Of a stretch of 25,383 nucleotides of DNA, positions 9,501 to 20,600 are shown in pieces. Source of the DNA: Thecamonas trahens ATCC 50062 (lineage: Eukaryota > Apusozoa > Apusomonadida > Apusomonadidae); the NCBI RefSeq assembly GCF_000142905.1, contig NW_013657646.1, positions 302,903 through 328,285 on the forward strand. The letters are read 5' to 3'. Numbering within the stretch: the first letter of the stretch is position 1; each line of letters begins with the position of its first letter. The position numbers and the translations under genes were made by a program. Below the pieces are notes generated by a model that had not been told where the DNA came from, ran no database searches, and saw nothing but the letters and a program-made list of their open reading frames with translations.

Positions 9501-12500
9501 TGTCGACCCTAGCCGGTCCGAGCGAGTACAAGGTAGTGGCGTTGAGCTCCGGCACAGAACTGGTCTCGGTTCTCCTCAACAACGTAACCGAGAGCGCCGT
9601 GACGATTGTCGAGGCGAGCAAAGTCTCGATCGATTGGACTGACCGCAGCGGCGCCGAGCTGACTGCTGTTGTCGATGTGGCCTTTGGCGAAGCCTTTGTC
9701 TCGTACACCGACTTTAAGCTCGGTCTTTGGGTCTGGCGCAACCTGTGGCTGCCGTCGGGCTCACGGCCTCTGGGCGACGCCACACCCGTGGCCGCCACGA
9801 GCGGCAGCACCGCTGTGACCAGCCCCGCATCGCGCGACGAGCGCCTGTTCTTCTCAGCCAGGCCCCTCGAGGCGACGCTTGTTAACGACGTGACCGGACA
9901 GAACGTGCCTGTGCTCCGAACTAGCCTTGCAGTCGAGGGCACGATCGAGGCGTGGTCTCGGCCCGATGCCATGACGCTGGCAGCGGAGGTTGCGATTGGG
10001 CTGGAGTACTTTAACCACGTGCTCTCGGGGTGGGAAAGTGTTCTCGAGCCAACGCAAGTCACCTTGAGTTACGAGGGCTGGCGGTCAACGTTTGGGATCG
10101 CGGTCAACTCACCACTGGAGGTGACCGCATCTGCGCCGATGATTGAGAGTCTCGGCCAGTGCGCCGACGCGCTCTCGGTCGAGTACGACCAGCGAGCGGC
10201 TCCGCTGGCCGAGGGCGCTGCCGGAGTGCGTGCGGATGCCTTTGCACTCACCAACATGACCGGACTTGACGTCAAGGTGGCGATGCTTGACGGGTCTGGC
10301 TCGGTCACTGTGGTGGCGGCCGGAAGCCGCGCGTCACTGGCAACCGGCTCGTTTGCGCGAGTCCGACACCGTGTGCTGGACGTCGGCTCGATGTCTGCAT
10401 CGATCGAGGTGCTTGGCGAGCCGGTCGGTCCTGTCCCGCTCGATCTTGTGGGCTCGTATGTGTTCCCCGTCAAGACGCACTACGTGTTTGCAGCGGTCTC
10501 GCTCAACAGCGATGGCTCGTTTGAGACACGTTTGTGGTCAGGCCTCGCAGTGACCAACACTTGCGACGTGGCGATGGACGTGGCAATTGCAGACCAGATG
10601 TCGTCCACGGCGTCGTTCGATCATCTCGTCCACGTGCCTGTAGGTGCTACGGTTGGCCTCCCTGTCCATCTCGTGCAGAATGCGGCGGTCTACTTTCAAC
10701 CGCATTTTGGCGAGGGTGGACCCGAGTCGGACGACGATGGTTCGTATGATGGCGACGACGATGGCAATGGCAACGGTGGGGGTGGCGATGCATTCTCGGA
10801 GCCGCTCAAGTGGCGCGAACTCCCGCTCTTACAGGGCGAGGTGTCCGAGGGCGGTGGACCGGGCGTCGAGGTGTGGACCGGCGATGGGTCGTCGACGTCG
10901 GCAGCGTCGACGTCGATGCTTGGCACGTCGTCGGTCCGTGGCTCGACTGACGGACGCAGTACCGAGGGACGGGATAATGTGCCGGAGCGGCACCACGCGC
11001 TCGCCTTTGTTGGGGTCCGGCGGCCGGGAACCGTCATCGAAGACGCATTTCTGTGGTTTGGCGTCGGCTGCCTTCCGGTTGTGGCCGAGCTCGAGACGTT
11101 TGCGGCATGCCGGACGTATCCTTGCCACCGGATGGTCATTTCCCCGGCGTACCGGGTGACAAACACGCTGCCACTGCCTGTGCGGATGAAACTGGCGACG
11201 TCCGAGGCCGGGGCCAGCGTGCCCGAGGTAGAGGCTGAGGTGGAGGCTGGCGGCGTGGTCAATGTTCACCACTTTAACCCGTCGCAGCTTGCTGGCGTTG
11301 TGCTCTGGCTTCAAGTCGCCGACTACGCATGGTCTGCGCCCGGAGTTGTACCGCTCGCACCGTCGCGATCTGCGTTCCTTCCTTGGAAGAAGAAGCACAA
11401 GCGTGCGAGGCGATCGGGCCAGATGGTACGACTGGCAAGCCAGGGGCCGTACCGGCTGCGGCTGTTTTTCGAGACTGAGACCGATGTGTTTGGCGGCTTG
11501 CACCTGTACCTGTTTTCGCGGTACTGGCTTGTGGATGCTACACCATGGAGCCTCGTTTTTGGGCGCGGCGGTGTCAAGGTGATCGGGACAAAGGAGCTGC
11601 CAGCCACCGTGGCAGCGCCCAACTCGAGCCGGATCCTTCTCCTAGGCGAGACCGACAACGTCAACGCGGCTCTTCCAACCGGCCAGTGGTTGGCGTCGTC
11701 GGTCAATGTCGACGCAGCCAAGCTGCGATCGGGCGTCCGCAAGGTTCGGCTAGTTGCAGCGTCGGGAACTGCAGTCGATGTGGTGGTGTCGGCGAGCGAG
11801 ACGGCGTCGCGGCGGACGCGGGCGATCCGGTTTGCGCCGGCGTATGTGCTGGTCAACTCGAGCGAGCGGACGCTGGCGGTGCGGCAGGTGACATCGCATG
11901 CGCGCAAGGGCAAGGGCAAGGGCAAGGGCAAGGGCAAGGGCAAGGGCAAGGGGCCTGATCGTGACGAGTCGTCTTCAGCCGAGGCACAGGCCGCAGTCCC
12001 GCTGGTACTGCCACCAGGCGAGTGTGCGCCGTGGGTGTGGGCAAACGGCGAGGCGGCTGACATGGTGGCCATCAAGTACGAGGATCCCGAGGCAAGCGGG
12101 TGGGAGTGGTCTGCGCCATTTCCGCTCTCTGCGCTGGCCGACTTTCCGCTCAAGATTCACAACAGCGTGAGCTGTGCTGAAGAGCTGATGCGGGTGCGGA
12201 TGAAGCGTGCGAGCGGTGCGGTGAGGGTCTACCTCGATGGCACCGCCGGACTGACTCCGTACCGGGTGGTCAACGCGACGCCGTTTGACGTGACGGTGCA
12301 AGAGGCCGACTCGCCTTGGATTCTGCACGCGGAGCCCGAGAGCCAGCTAGGGCTCGTACCGCGGCTTCGCGACGACGAGGGCCACTTTAACCTGACGCTC
12401 ACGCTGGCGCTCGACGGGCGCGACGGCGAGGTCATCGGGTCGGTCGAGTATGGGCGAGACTCGTTTGTGGCGGCAGAGCCGCACATGGTGCGGCTGTGGA

Positions 12501-14908
12501 GCGAGGACGAGCGAGCGGTAGACAAGGCTGTTTGCGGCAAGTTTATGGATGACGGCCCGTGCGCTGTCCTGGTGCTGGAGGCGGTGTCGCTTGCAGAAGC
12601 CGCGGAGCGGATGGCGATAGCACGCGGAGAGCGGGAGGCTGCGGCACTGCGGACGTACGCGATCCAATGCTCTGTGGCTGGTATTGGCCTCTCGTTGCTG
12701 GGCATAGATGCGGTGGCGGGCGGAGTGCGGACCGAGGTGGCGTACGGGCGGCTTTCCGAGCTCAATGGCCGGTTTACCGTCAACGGCTCGCGAGCAAGCG
12801 GCGAAGTGACTGTGGAGAGCATCCAGGTCGACCGGACGCACTTTGGAACCGAGTTTCCTGTCCTCCTACACTGCCGGCCGCGCAAGATGCGGGACCGACG
12901 CAGCCGCGGCGGCAAGGAGCGCAAGTACGAGCCGGCGCTCACTCTGTCAGGTGCATGGATTTCGGACCACCCGTCGGTGTACTATGTCGAGTATGTGGTT
13001 GTCGACGCAGCGCCGCTCTCGGTACAGGCGACGGTGGAGGATGTGCAGACGCTGACAGCGCTCGGGGCTACACTCGGGCGTGGAGGCGGGAGCGGTGATG
13101 GGAGTGGGAGTGGCGACGGCGCAGTCGGTGACGAGGTCATCGACGAAGCGGGGCCTGTTGATGCGCGCCCAGTCTACTTTTCGTTTGTCTCCCTGCCTGC
13201 CATTGCCGTGAGTGTGACGGTGACGTTTGCCGAGACGGACGCTGTGGCACGGAGCTCCGGACAGAGTGGGTCGTCGACGCCGCGCGGCGGCTCGTCGCGC
13301 AAGTCGCGGATGCTGTTTGCACTGGGAGAGATGTTCTCGTCGATTGACCATGCTCCGCTGCGGCTCTCTGCGCTAGTCCTCGAGCGGCGGGTGGTCTCCC
13401 AGGAGCTCCTTTGGCAGCTCATCGCGGCGCACTACCGGCACGAGGGCATGACGCAAGTGTACAAACTCCTCGGCTCTGCCGAGGCGCTGGGTAATCCTGT
13501 GGGCCTTGTAGCAGACCTCAAGACCGGGGTCAAGGATGCGTTCTACGAGCCGGCCATCGGGATGCGGCGCGGGCCCGAGGCATTTGCCTCGGGCTTGGTC
13601 CGCGGTGGCGGCTCGTTGGTCAAGCACACGCTCCACGGAGTGTTCAACACTTCGTCCAAGCTAATCCGGACTGCAGCACGCGGGGTGGGCGCTCTCTCGA
13701 TGGACTCGGAGTACATGCGGAAGCGGCGGGCGGAGCAGCAGCTCAACGTGCCGAAGCATGTGGTGTCGGGGCTGGGGCTCGGGCTCAAACGGTTCGCGAC
13801 GGGAGTGATCGGCGGAGTGACTGGGCTCGTCACCTCGCCGTACAAGGAGACGAAGAAGGGCAAGGCGTCGGGCGGAGCCAAGGGCGCGGCCAAGGGCTTT
13901 TTCAAAGGAGTGGGCAAGGGCCTCTCCGGAGTGATCTTCAAGCCGGCTGGCGGAGCGCTGGAGCTTGCGGCAACGACGGTCGAGGGGCTGAAGAACACGA
14001 CAACGGTGTTTGACAAGAAGCCGAAGGCTGCGCGGCTGGAGCGGCATGTGCCGGGCGGGGCGACCGTGGCGCCGTACGACGAGGAGAGCGCGCACGCACA
14101 GCATGTGTTGCGGCACTTTCTGGCGTCACGCAAGCAGCCGTGGGCAGCCGAGCCGCTGGTGGCGCACATTCCGTGTGCTGAGCGGGCGATGGTTATTCTC
14201 TCGGTGCTCCGGCTGGTGTGCGTAGTCAACGCGAACCCGGCCAAGCCGCGCAAGGTCAAGCTGGTCTGGTCCGTCCTTCGCGAAGACGTGGCACGAATCG
14301 AGTTTGACGACGCGAGGCAGGCTGCGCGGCTGCTGGTGCGGACGCGTGTGGATGCGCTTGAGGTTGTGGCGCGGAGTGCGGCGGCGTACGTGGCGCTGAA
14401 GGGAGCGCTTGGCCCGGACGCTGGCCAGCGGCGGATGCACGCGTTTGCAGCCGGCGTCTTTGTTCCACCGGATGGACTCACCATTACCGGTGCGGAGACG
14501 CGGCATGTATACCTTATGGAAGACGGGCAGCGGTGGCTGGTGACGGCCGCGGTGCTAGCGTACCGCGGCTACGACGATGCGCTCGCGGTTGTGCTTCCGG
14601 ACGCCGAAGTGCTGCGGATCGCGTACGGCGGCGAGCGGGCGTACGTCGACGCCCACGAGCTCCCTCCAGATGGCTGCTATGTGGTGGTTGAGCGACGCGA
14701 TCGCGGACGCAAGTGGCTCGCGCGGATGTCGCGCAAGAAGCGCAAGGCCAAGCCGGCCGAAGTTGTCGGTGTGTGGCGCATGGTCGACGGCGAGCGCGAG
14801 TGGGTCGGGGAGCAGTCCGATTGCATCCCTCCCGAAGCTGAGCTAACCCGGATCAGCGAAGACGCACTTCGTGCCATCCCCACTGCTGGCAGAGCTGCAC
14901 CACAATGA
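3506..14908 (+). CDS. VPS13: VPS13 family bridge-like lipid transfer protein (frame broken at three sites)
   Basis: VPS13 proteins are rod-shaped channels that move phospholipids in bulk between membranes at contact sites. All main regions are visible. The chorein N-terminus starts at ATG 3506 ([17 protein letters not shown]). An IHVRYED motif lies near residue 174. A Trp-rich segment (WLSWLGW) lies near 458, and an FFAT-like motif at 872. [11 protein letters not shown] segment comes at about nt 10010, followed by the adaptor-binding (VAB/SHR-BD) repeats at about 10230-12200. An APT1-like segment ends in IQVDRTHF at about 12820. The ATG2/VPS13 C-terminal region holds GNPVGL and FYEPAIG at about 13490-13560, and a PH-like end lies at about 14140-14450. 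Length is about 3800 residues, somewhat above the usual ~3100-3500 or more. The frame shifts at about 6703-6714, 7210-7217 and 9476-9481. Coding text continues right up to each break, each shift equals one missing base, and no GT-AG intron explains them. I therefore read it as one gene, most likely with sequence errors. A pseudogene is unlikely because everything else is intact. Confidence 0.92.
6101..6136 (+). other. FFAT-like VAP-binding motif within VPS13
   Basis: Codons here encode an acidic/Ser tract (DSSSDD) followed by EFWDAQ, with Glu at residue 872. The canonical FFAT motif is E-F/Y-F-D-A-x-E with an acidic lead-in, which binds the MSP domain of the ER protein VAP. Animal VPS13A and VPS13C carry such a motif at a comparable distance from the N-terminus. 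Here position 3 is Trp instead of Phe and position 7 is not acidic, so binding is inferred rather than certain. Confidence 0.6.
11906..11953 (+). repeat. GGCAAG hexanucleotide repeat coding for (Lys-Gly)8 in VPS13
   Basis: Seven exact GGCAAG units (11909-11950) lie in frame and encode alternating Lys-Gly, eight pairs in all. They sit directly after the strand [22 protein letters not shown] of the adaptor-binding region. The tract forms a highly basic, flexible loop, followed by an acidic/Ser stretch. It is prone to slippage and likely to vary in length between strains. Confidence 0.95.
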
Positions 14909-15050
14909 AGTATGGTCATGGATCGTATCCGGCTGTGGCCCAGCCCGGCCTTGCGAGGCGTCGCGCTGGTTCAAAGATGAGTTTTGCTGAGTGTGAGGCA
15001 AGGTTTCGAGGTGCGGCTGGTATTGGCACCTGCTTCTCTCTCGCACCCGA

Positions 15051-16440
15051 ATGTCGAGACGTGCATTGAAGTCGAGCTCTTCAGAGCGCAAGCGCGGACG
15101 GACTCGGCAGCGGAAGATTTGCTTCGGCAACACATATGTACCCATTCGCAAGATTGGCTCGGGCTCCTTTGGCGATATTTACCTTGGTACCGACCTCAAG
15201 TCGGGTGAGGAGGTGGCGATCAAGTTGGTAGGTTGGTGTGGCGCGTTGGGGGGGGGGGGAAGTGGGCGGCTATAACTGATGTGGACTGGGTCGTTGGGCG
15301 CCGGGGTGGGTTTAGGAGCCGCGGCGGACGCGGCATCCGCAGCTGCAGTCTGAAATGATGCTGTATCGGATTCTGTCTGGCGGGATCGGGATCCCGCACG
15401 TGCGGTGGTTCGGGCACGACGGCGACTACAACGTGCTGGTGATGGACCTGCTCGGCCCGTCGCTGGAAGACCAGCACCAGGTGTGTGGGCGCAAGTTCTC
15501 GCTCAAAACGGTGCTGATGCTGGCTGAGCAGCTGATCACCCGGTTCGAGTACATCCACTCGCGGCATCTCATCCATCGTGACGTCAAGCCCAACAACCTG
15601 CTCATGGGGCTCGGCAAGCACGCCGGCGAGGTCAACGTCATCGACTTTGGTCTCTCGAAGCGGTACATCGACCCGCGGACGGGCAAGCACATCAAGTACA
15701 AGGAGGGCAAGAATCTGACGGGCACAGCGCGGTACGCGTCGATCAACACACACATTGGCATCGAGCAGTCGCGGCGTGACGATCTGGAGTCGCTCGGCTA
15801 CGTCCTGCTGTATCTGCTCCGCGGCTCGCTGCCTTGGCAGGGCCTCAAGGCAGCCAACAAGAAGCAAAAGTACGACAAGATTCGCGACAAGAAGCTCGAG
15901 GTCCTCGTCGACGACCTGTGCGCCGGTCTCCCCGACGAGTTTGTCAAGTACATCACCTACACTCGCTCGCTCCGGTTCGACGAGCGCCCGGACTACGACT
16001 ACTGCCGCATCATCTTCCGCGACCTCTTTATCCGCGAGGGCTACGCCTACGACTACGTCTACGACTGGACCGTGCTCGATGACGAAGAGGCCAGCGCGGC
16101 CACATCATCGGCGGCTCCCCCGGCCACGCCACCGGCTGCCGCCTCGGGCGCAGGCGTCTCCAACGTCGCCCGCAACGGCTCGGCCATGACCCCGATGACT
16201 TCGGACGGCCGCGCCCACGTCAGCCAGTCGCCGTCGTCGACCCGGGTCAACACCACCCCGGCCCGCGACCCGCGCTCCAGCTCCACCCGCGACAAGCGCC
16301 GCAAGCGCCGCTCCGACGAGCGCACCACCCGAGTCACCGGCGTCCCACCAGCCTCGTCCTCGTCGCCCTCGGCCCCCCCGACCGGCTCGCAGCTCCGGTC
16401 CGGCTCACGGTCGCGGCTCCGCGAGTCGCGGCGGTCGTGA
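15051..16440 (+). CDS. CSNK1: Casein kinase 1 (one intron, 15228-15315)
   Basis: This is a CK1-family Ser/Thr kinase of 433 residues when exons 15051-15227 and 15316-16440 are joined (phase 0). The glycine loop GSGSFG is at 36-41, the ATP-binding Lys of VAIK at 58, the catalytic HRD at 146-148 and DFG at 169-171. The CK1-specific [15 protein letters not shown] and [13 protein letters not shown] block lies at about 193-221, in place of an APE motif. The join reads [15 protein letters not shown], matching the known CK1 spacing. HRDVKP is followed by NN, where animal CK1 has DN or EN. After about residue 317 the tail is Ala/Pro/Ser-rich and ends in basic sequence ([17 protein letters not shown]). 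It could act in nuclear targeting or autoinhibition. Only 142 bp separate it from VPS13. Confidence 0.96.
15228..15315 (+). other. Intron of the casein kinase 1 gene
   Basis: This 88-nt intron starts with GTAGGT and ends with TTTAG. It splits the conserved kinase sequence exactly between VAIKL and EPRRTRHP. It contains an uninterrupted run of 12 G (about 15248-15259). Confidence 0.92.
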
Positions 16441-16497
16441 CCGGCTTGCCTTTCTCATTCTCCCCACACATCCGCACTCCTCTCTAACACACCGACC

Positions 16498-17460
16498 ATG
16501 TCGTGCGTCCCTCCCGAGTGGGAGCATGTAGCCGCCTCGGCCGGTCGTGTCGCCCAGAAGCTGCCGCAGCTTGCTGCCGTCTTGCGTGCGGCTGCGCGTG
16601 CGGCGGTGACCGCGTCGGCCGACGCCAACGCCGCCTCGACCGCCAAGATCGCCGCGCTCACCCAGCAGCTCGAAGAGGCCAAGGGCGCGTTGGCGACGTC
16701 AAACAGCAAACTTACCGCGCTCGAGGCCGTCGTGGTAGCGGCGGGCCCGCGGCTAGCAGCGGTGGATGCTGCCGATGCTGCCCGCCTTGCCGCCGAAAAA
16801 GGTCGTGAAACCGCGCTCGCCGACGCTGCCGCCGCTCGCCACGACATCGCCGCCGCACTCGCCGCCGCCGCCTCCGCACGTGCCGACGCTGACGCTGCAC
16901 GTGCTGCATCTACAGAGAAAGACGTCGAACATGCTGCCGCCATGGCGGCCGCCACAGACTCGATCGTCAAGCTGGAGAAGGCCGTGGCGCGACTCGAGGC
17001 CAAGGAGCTCGTCCTCCTCCGCGCCGCCACCAAGGCCAAGGCCGCGGCTAGCAAGCTCCGCAAACAGTTGCGCGCCGCAAACGCCACACGCGGCGATGCT
17101 GGGGGCGTGACCAAGCGATCACGCGCTGCGCGGTCGCCACATCCCGAGGCTGCTGCCCCAGCATCGCCTGGCCGTCCGCGGAAGCGGGTTCGCGCGTCGC
17201 GACCGGCGCGTCGCGCGCCTCCGGGAGCACCCGGCGCACCGTCGACCACCACACACGCGCCCACGCTTCCGCAGTCTCAGAGCCCCCGGGCATCGCGACC
17301 GCGCACCGATCTCGATGTTCTGGCCTTTGGCCTTCCGCCTCGCGGCGCAAGCGAGCCATCCGACAGCAGCAGCTCGAGCTCCGAGGTGGTGGAGTCAATC
17401 TCCGACTCGTGCTCGAGTTGCGGGGAGGCCTCGGACGAGCATATTCACAGCCCGAGGTAG
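16498..17460 (+). CDS. Ala-rich coiled-coil protein with basic, AT-hook-like C-terminal region
   Basis: I do not recognise this 320-residue protein. Residues about 25-200 are Ala-rich and strongly helical with heptad-like spacing (for example LTQQLEEAKGAL and KLEKAVARLEAKE), which suggests a long coiled coil. Residues about 200-260 are basic and Pro-rich. They include GRPRKR at 225-230, which resembles the core of an AT-hook that binds the minor groove of AT-rich DNA. The C-terminal ~50 residues are Ser/acidic. A nuclear or chromatin role is possible but rests on that one short motif. The start is the first ATG, 57 bp after the CK1 stop. The codon use is typical of this genome, so the frame looks real. 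Confidence 0.65.
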   Translation: MSCVPPEWEHVAASAGRVAQKLPQLAAVLRAAARAAVTASADANAASTAKIAALTQQLEEAKGALATSNSKLTALEAVVVAAGPRLAAVDAADAARLAAEKGRETALADAAAARHDIAAALAAAASARADADAARAASTEKDVEHAAAMAAATDSIVKLEKAVARLEAKELVLLRAATKAKAAASKLRKQLRAANATRGDAGGVTKRSRAARSPHPEAAAPASPGRPRKRVRASRPARRAPPGAPGAPSTTTHAPTLPQSQSPRASRPRTDLDVLAFGLPPRGASEPSDSSSSSSEVVESISDSCSSCGEASDEHIHSPR

Positions 17461-17698
17461 GAAACCATCAAACACGGTAAGTGATGCTTCGAAGCCCCCA
17501 AGTCGGCGGATCCGCCAGGTGTGCAAGTGCATCGATCAGCCAGCTCTCCGAGTGGTGGCGGGCTTCCGACCGAGAGCCGACCCTTTCCCACCCGCCGCCG
17601 GCCAGACCGAGAGCGAGACCAAGACCTAGCGTGGTCCCCGACCCAGCACGACAACACCTGTCTTCCTCCGTCTTCTCGTGACAGCGCCCTATCTGCCC
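17461..17698 (+). other. Spacer between coiled-coil gene and FHA-ankyrin gene
   Basis: This stretch holds the 3' end of one transcript and the 5' leader of the next. A stop in the downstream frame at 17627-17629 precedes the ATG chosen at 17699. A perfect GTAAGT donor occurs at 17477, and a possible acceptor (CGTGACAG) ends at about 17684. A UTR intron is possible. Nothing else was recognised. Confidence 0.4.
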
Positions 17699-20600
17699 AT
17701 GGCGCAAGAGTGGCGAACCGGGGTGGCCGGCAGGCGACGGGTACGACTCTCTGTTGGCGACGGGACAGGCGGGACAGGTGGAGGTGCCAGCTCGCGGTCA
17801 TGGTCAAGATCATCAACAGACGACTCGGAGGAAAGCGGCGGGAGCGAGAGCTCATCGTCGACTACGGTGGGAGGACTGGAGCTCTCGGATGATATGTTCT
17901 TGGCTACCTCGCTCAAGTCGATGGAGCTGGTCGGACTTCAGGTCGAGCTGGCTCGACAGCTCTCAACCTGGATCGATCTCGCCGCGCTACCTGGTCACTC
18001 GATCACGTACCTGCTTGGCGCGCCGAACTCGCTGGCAAACAACGTGATCATTCTGGAGACAGTGGCTGAAGCCATGGGTGTGTCGCTGGATTGGGGTCTC
18101 GACGACAGTGCGGGCGGCGATGGGTCTCGACGGAGCTCGGCCGGCCCGCCGCCAAACACGCTCTCGCTCTCGGATCGGATCTACCGAGTGCTTGACTGCC
18201 TGGCGCGGGCCAACGACGAGCTTGTGTACGGGTGGACATCGAGTGACAAGATCGGGTGGACCAAACGACCGCCGATGTTTGCGCTACCGTTTGTAGACGA
18301 GGAGGATGCGCCGCGGGGCATGCTCGTCTCGCGGCCGTACCTCCGGTCGGCGCTGGAGCGGCTCGGCTTTGTCTTTCCGGAAGCCAACTTTGACGACCGG
18401 TCGTTTGTTCATGTACTCATGCTGGAGATTCTGGTCGGCCTTGCCCAGGCGAATGACGGCGGCCACCGGCTGCCTATCGAGGTCGGGCTGCTCAAGGCGC
18501 CAGCGCACAACCCGGTGGCGTGGCGGGTGACCCGGCGGGCGCGAGAGAACTCGCTATCTCCGCGACTTGGGTTGAGGCGGACGGCGCCACCAGGCAAGGC
18601 GCTTGCGCCCGATGTGCTCGTTGTGGAGGCGCGGCACACCATCTTTGGGCGAACGACCGAGTCCCTCGCGCTGCACATGGAGGACATGGTAGATCTGAGT
18701 GCAGATGTGTTAGCCGGGCGCAGCGGATTGTCCGGCGTGGCCTCGGTTGCGCTTCTTCATCCGTCGGTCTCGGGCTACATGGCCCGAATCTCGTACAACG
18801 CGAGGTCACGGGCGCAGTTTTGCGTGGTGGTCTCGTCGTCTTCGATGGCCAATGCGGTGACGGTCAACGGTGCGTCGGTTCAGCTGGAGCCGGTCTCGCT
18901 GCAGGTTGGCGATGTTGTTGCGTTTGGCGCGGTCGCCTACCGTGTCGAGAGCGTGCGTGGTGTGGGCACACCACTGTACACCGGCAAGTACTTGAGCGGG
19001 CCGCTGGCGCCGGTGGCGATGGCTATTGCTGACCTCAAGTGGCTCGATGCGATGTGGAGTGCCGAGTGGGCGCGGCCGGGACGAGCCGGCCGTGCGGCGG
19101 AACCGAGGTTGTGGAGCGGTTCCTTGGCGTGGCGCTGGCGCCTGCGGTGCCCGACGCCGTCGTCTTTGTCTCTGCTCCGATCGAGACGTCGAAAGGCCGA
19201 CTTGAGCTCCGTGTGCCACAGAGCGCGAGCGAGTGGCGAGCGGTGCTCGCTCGGCGTGACGGCCGCGGCAAGTCACTGTTGTGGTATGGCGCAGCGGCAG
19301 GCGCCCAGCTTCTGGTCGAGTATCTTGTGGTGACGCTCCGGCCCGAAGCGCAGTCGCTCGGGCTCATACCACCGACACTCACACCGCGGTCGCCGCTCAA
19401 CACCTCGCGTCTGGCGCGCGATGTTCGGCACGGCACCGGCTCGGTCCTTTCGGCCGATACGACGCCGGCCCCGGTTCCCGAGAGCCTGCTCTTCGAGTCT
19501 CCGATGGCTGTGGCAGTAGCGCGTGGACATACGTGGACGGCCGAATCTCTGCTGGCTGGCATGTTGTCACAGCTCGCCAACGAGCATCCGTCGTTCCCGA
19601 CGGTGTACGCGCTGATGGAGCGGACGCTGCACGCGGTGGATTGGTCGCGAACACCAGACATTCTGCACGCCGCCATGCTCCGCGACCACCAGCTAGTCAT
19701 GCAGGTCCTGCTCCAGGCTCGGGTCATCGATGTGGCGGTGTGCGACAAGCGGACGCGGGCTACTGTGGTCAAGGCTGCACTCGAAGCTTCGTCGCTTGGC
19801 TGCCTCGCTCTGATCCTCGACTCGATGATCCGTAGCTTGCGGATGGAGGCGATACCGGATCTGGACACGCTCACTCAAGCCGAGTACGACCGATATACCA
19901 CAGTAGCAACGGCGAGGAGCGGAGTAGGAGGCTCAGTCTTTATGCACGCTTGGTTGGCGGAGACTGCGGCACAGCTTTTGCTGCGGCTCCGTGCGCTGCA
20001 CTCGCTTGGTGATGACGCGGCGGAGCGTCTGACTTCTGCGCGCGATGGCAAGGGCGAGTCGCTGCTGCACTGGGCAGCACGGCTCGATTGCAAGTGGCTT
20101 GCCGAGATCCTCCTCCACCCGCGGGTGGGCATGCTGCCAGACGTGACAGCCAGCAACGGCGCGTCGGCATGGACGGCGGCAGTCGAGTCCGACTCGCTCG
20201 GCGTCCAGGTTGCGCTCTTGGCCGCGTCGACCGGTTGGCGGTGGGAGTCTGTGCCGGGCTTCCCATCTGCCCTGGAGCGCGACTCGGGTAACGTGCTGCA
20301 TGCGCTCGCCGAGCTCGGGCACTGGCCGGAGATGGCGTCGTTGGAAGGCGCACTGCGGGCCAACTCTGCGGCACAGGCTTGGACCAAGATGGTGAAGGCG
20401 AGCGACCGTGCCGGCAACACACCGTTGCACCTGGCGGCAGAGCGCGGGGTACCGGTCCACCTCGCGGAGCTGCTGCTGGCGTCGGGCGCACCGGTCAACT
20501 GCCGCAACTCGGAGCTGCGCACTCCGTTGGAGCTGGCGATGGAGCGGCACATTCGCGACACACGACTTGCTGTCCTGCTTTTGCGGCACGGAGCGAATCT

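Noticed and set aside
11323-12153. 276-codon minus-strand frame including a Pro-Leu repeat
   Set aside because: The Pro-Leu repeat is just the reverse complement of the Lys-Gly repeat in VPS13.
13543-14484. 313-codon minus-strand frame under the VPS13 C-terminus
   Set aside because: Opposite strand of highly conserved VPS13 sequence. The composition is Arg/Pro/Ser-rich and shows no recognisable motif.
15248-15259. G12 run as a functional quadruplex
   Set aside because: It lies inside an intron, is a single homopolymer and may partly reflect sequencing uncertainty. I kept it only as a note on the intron.
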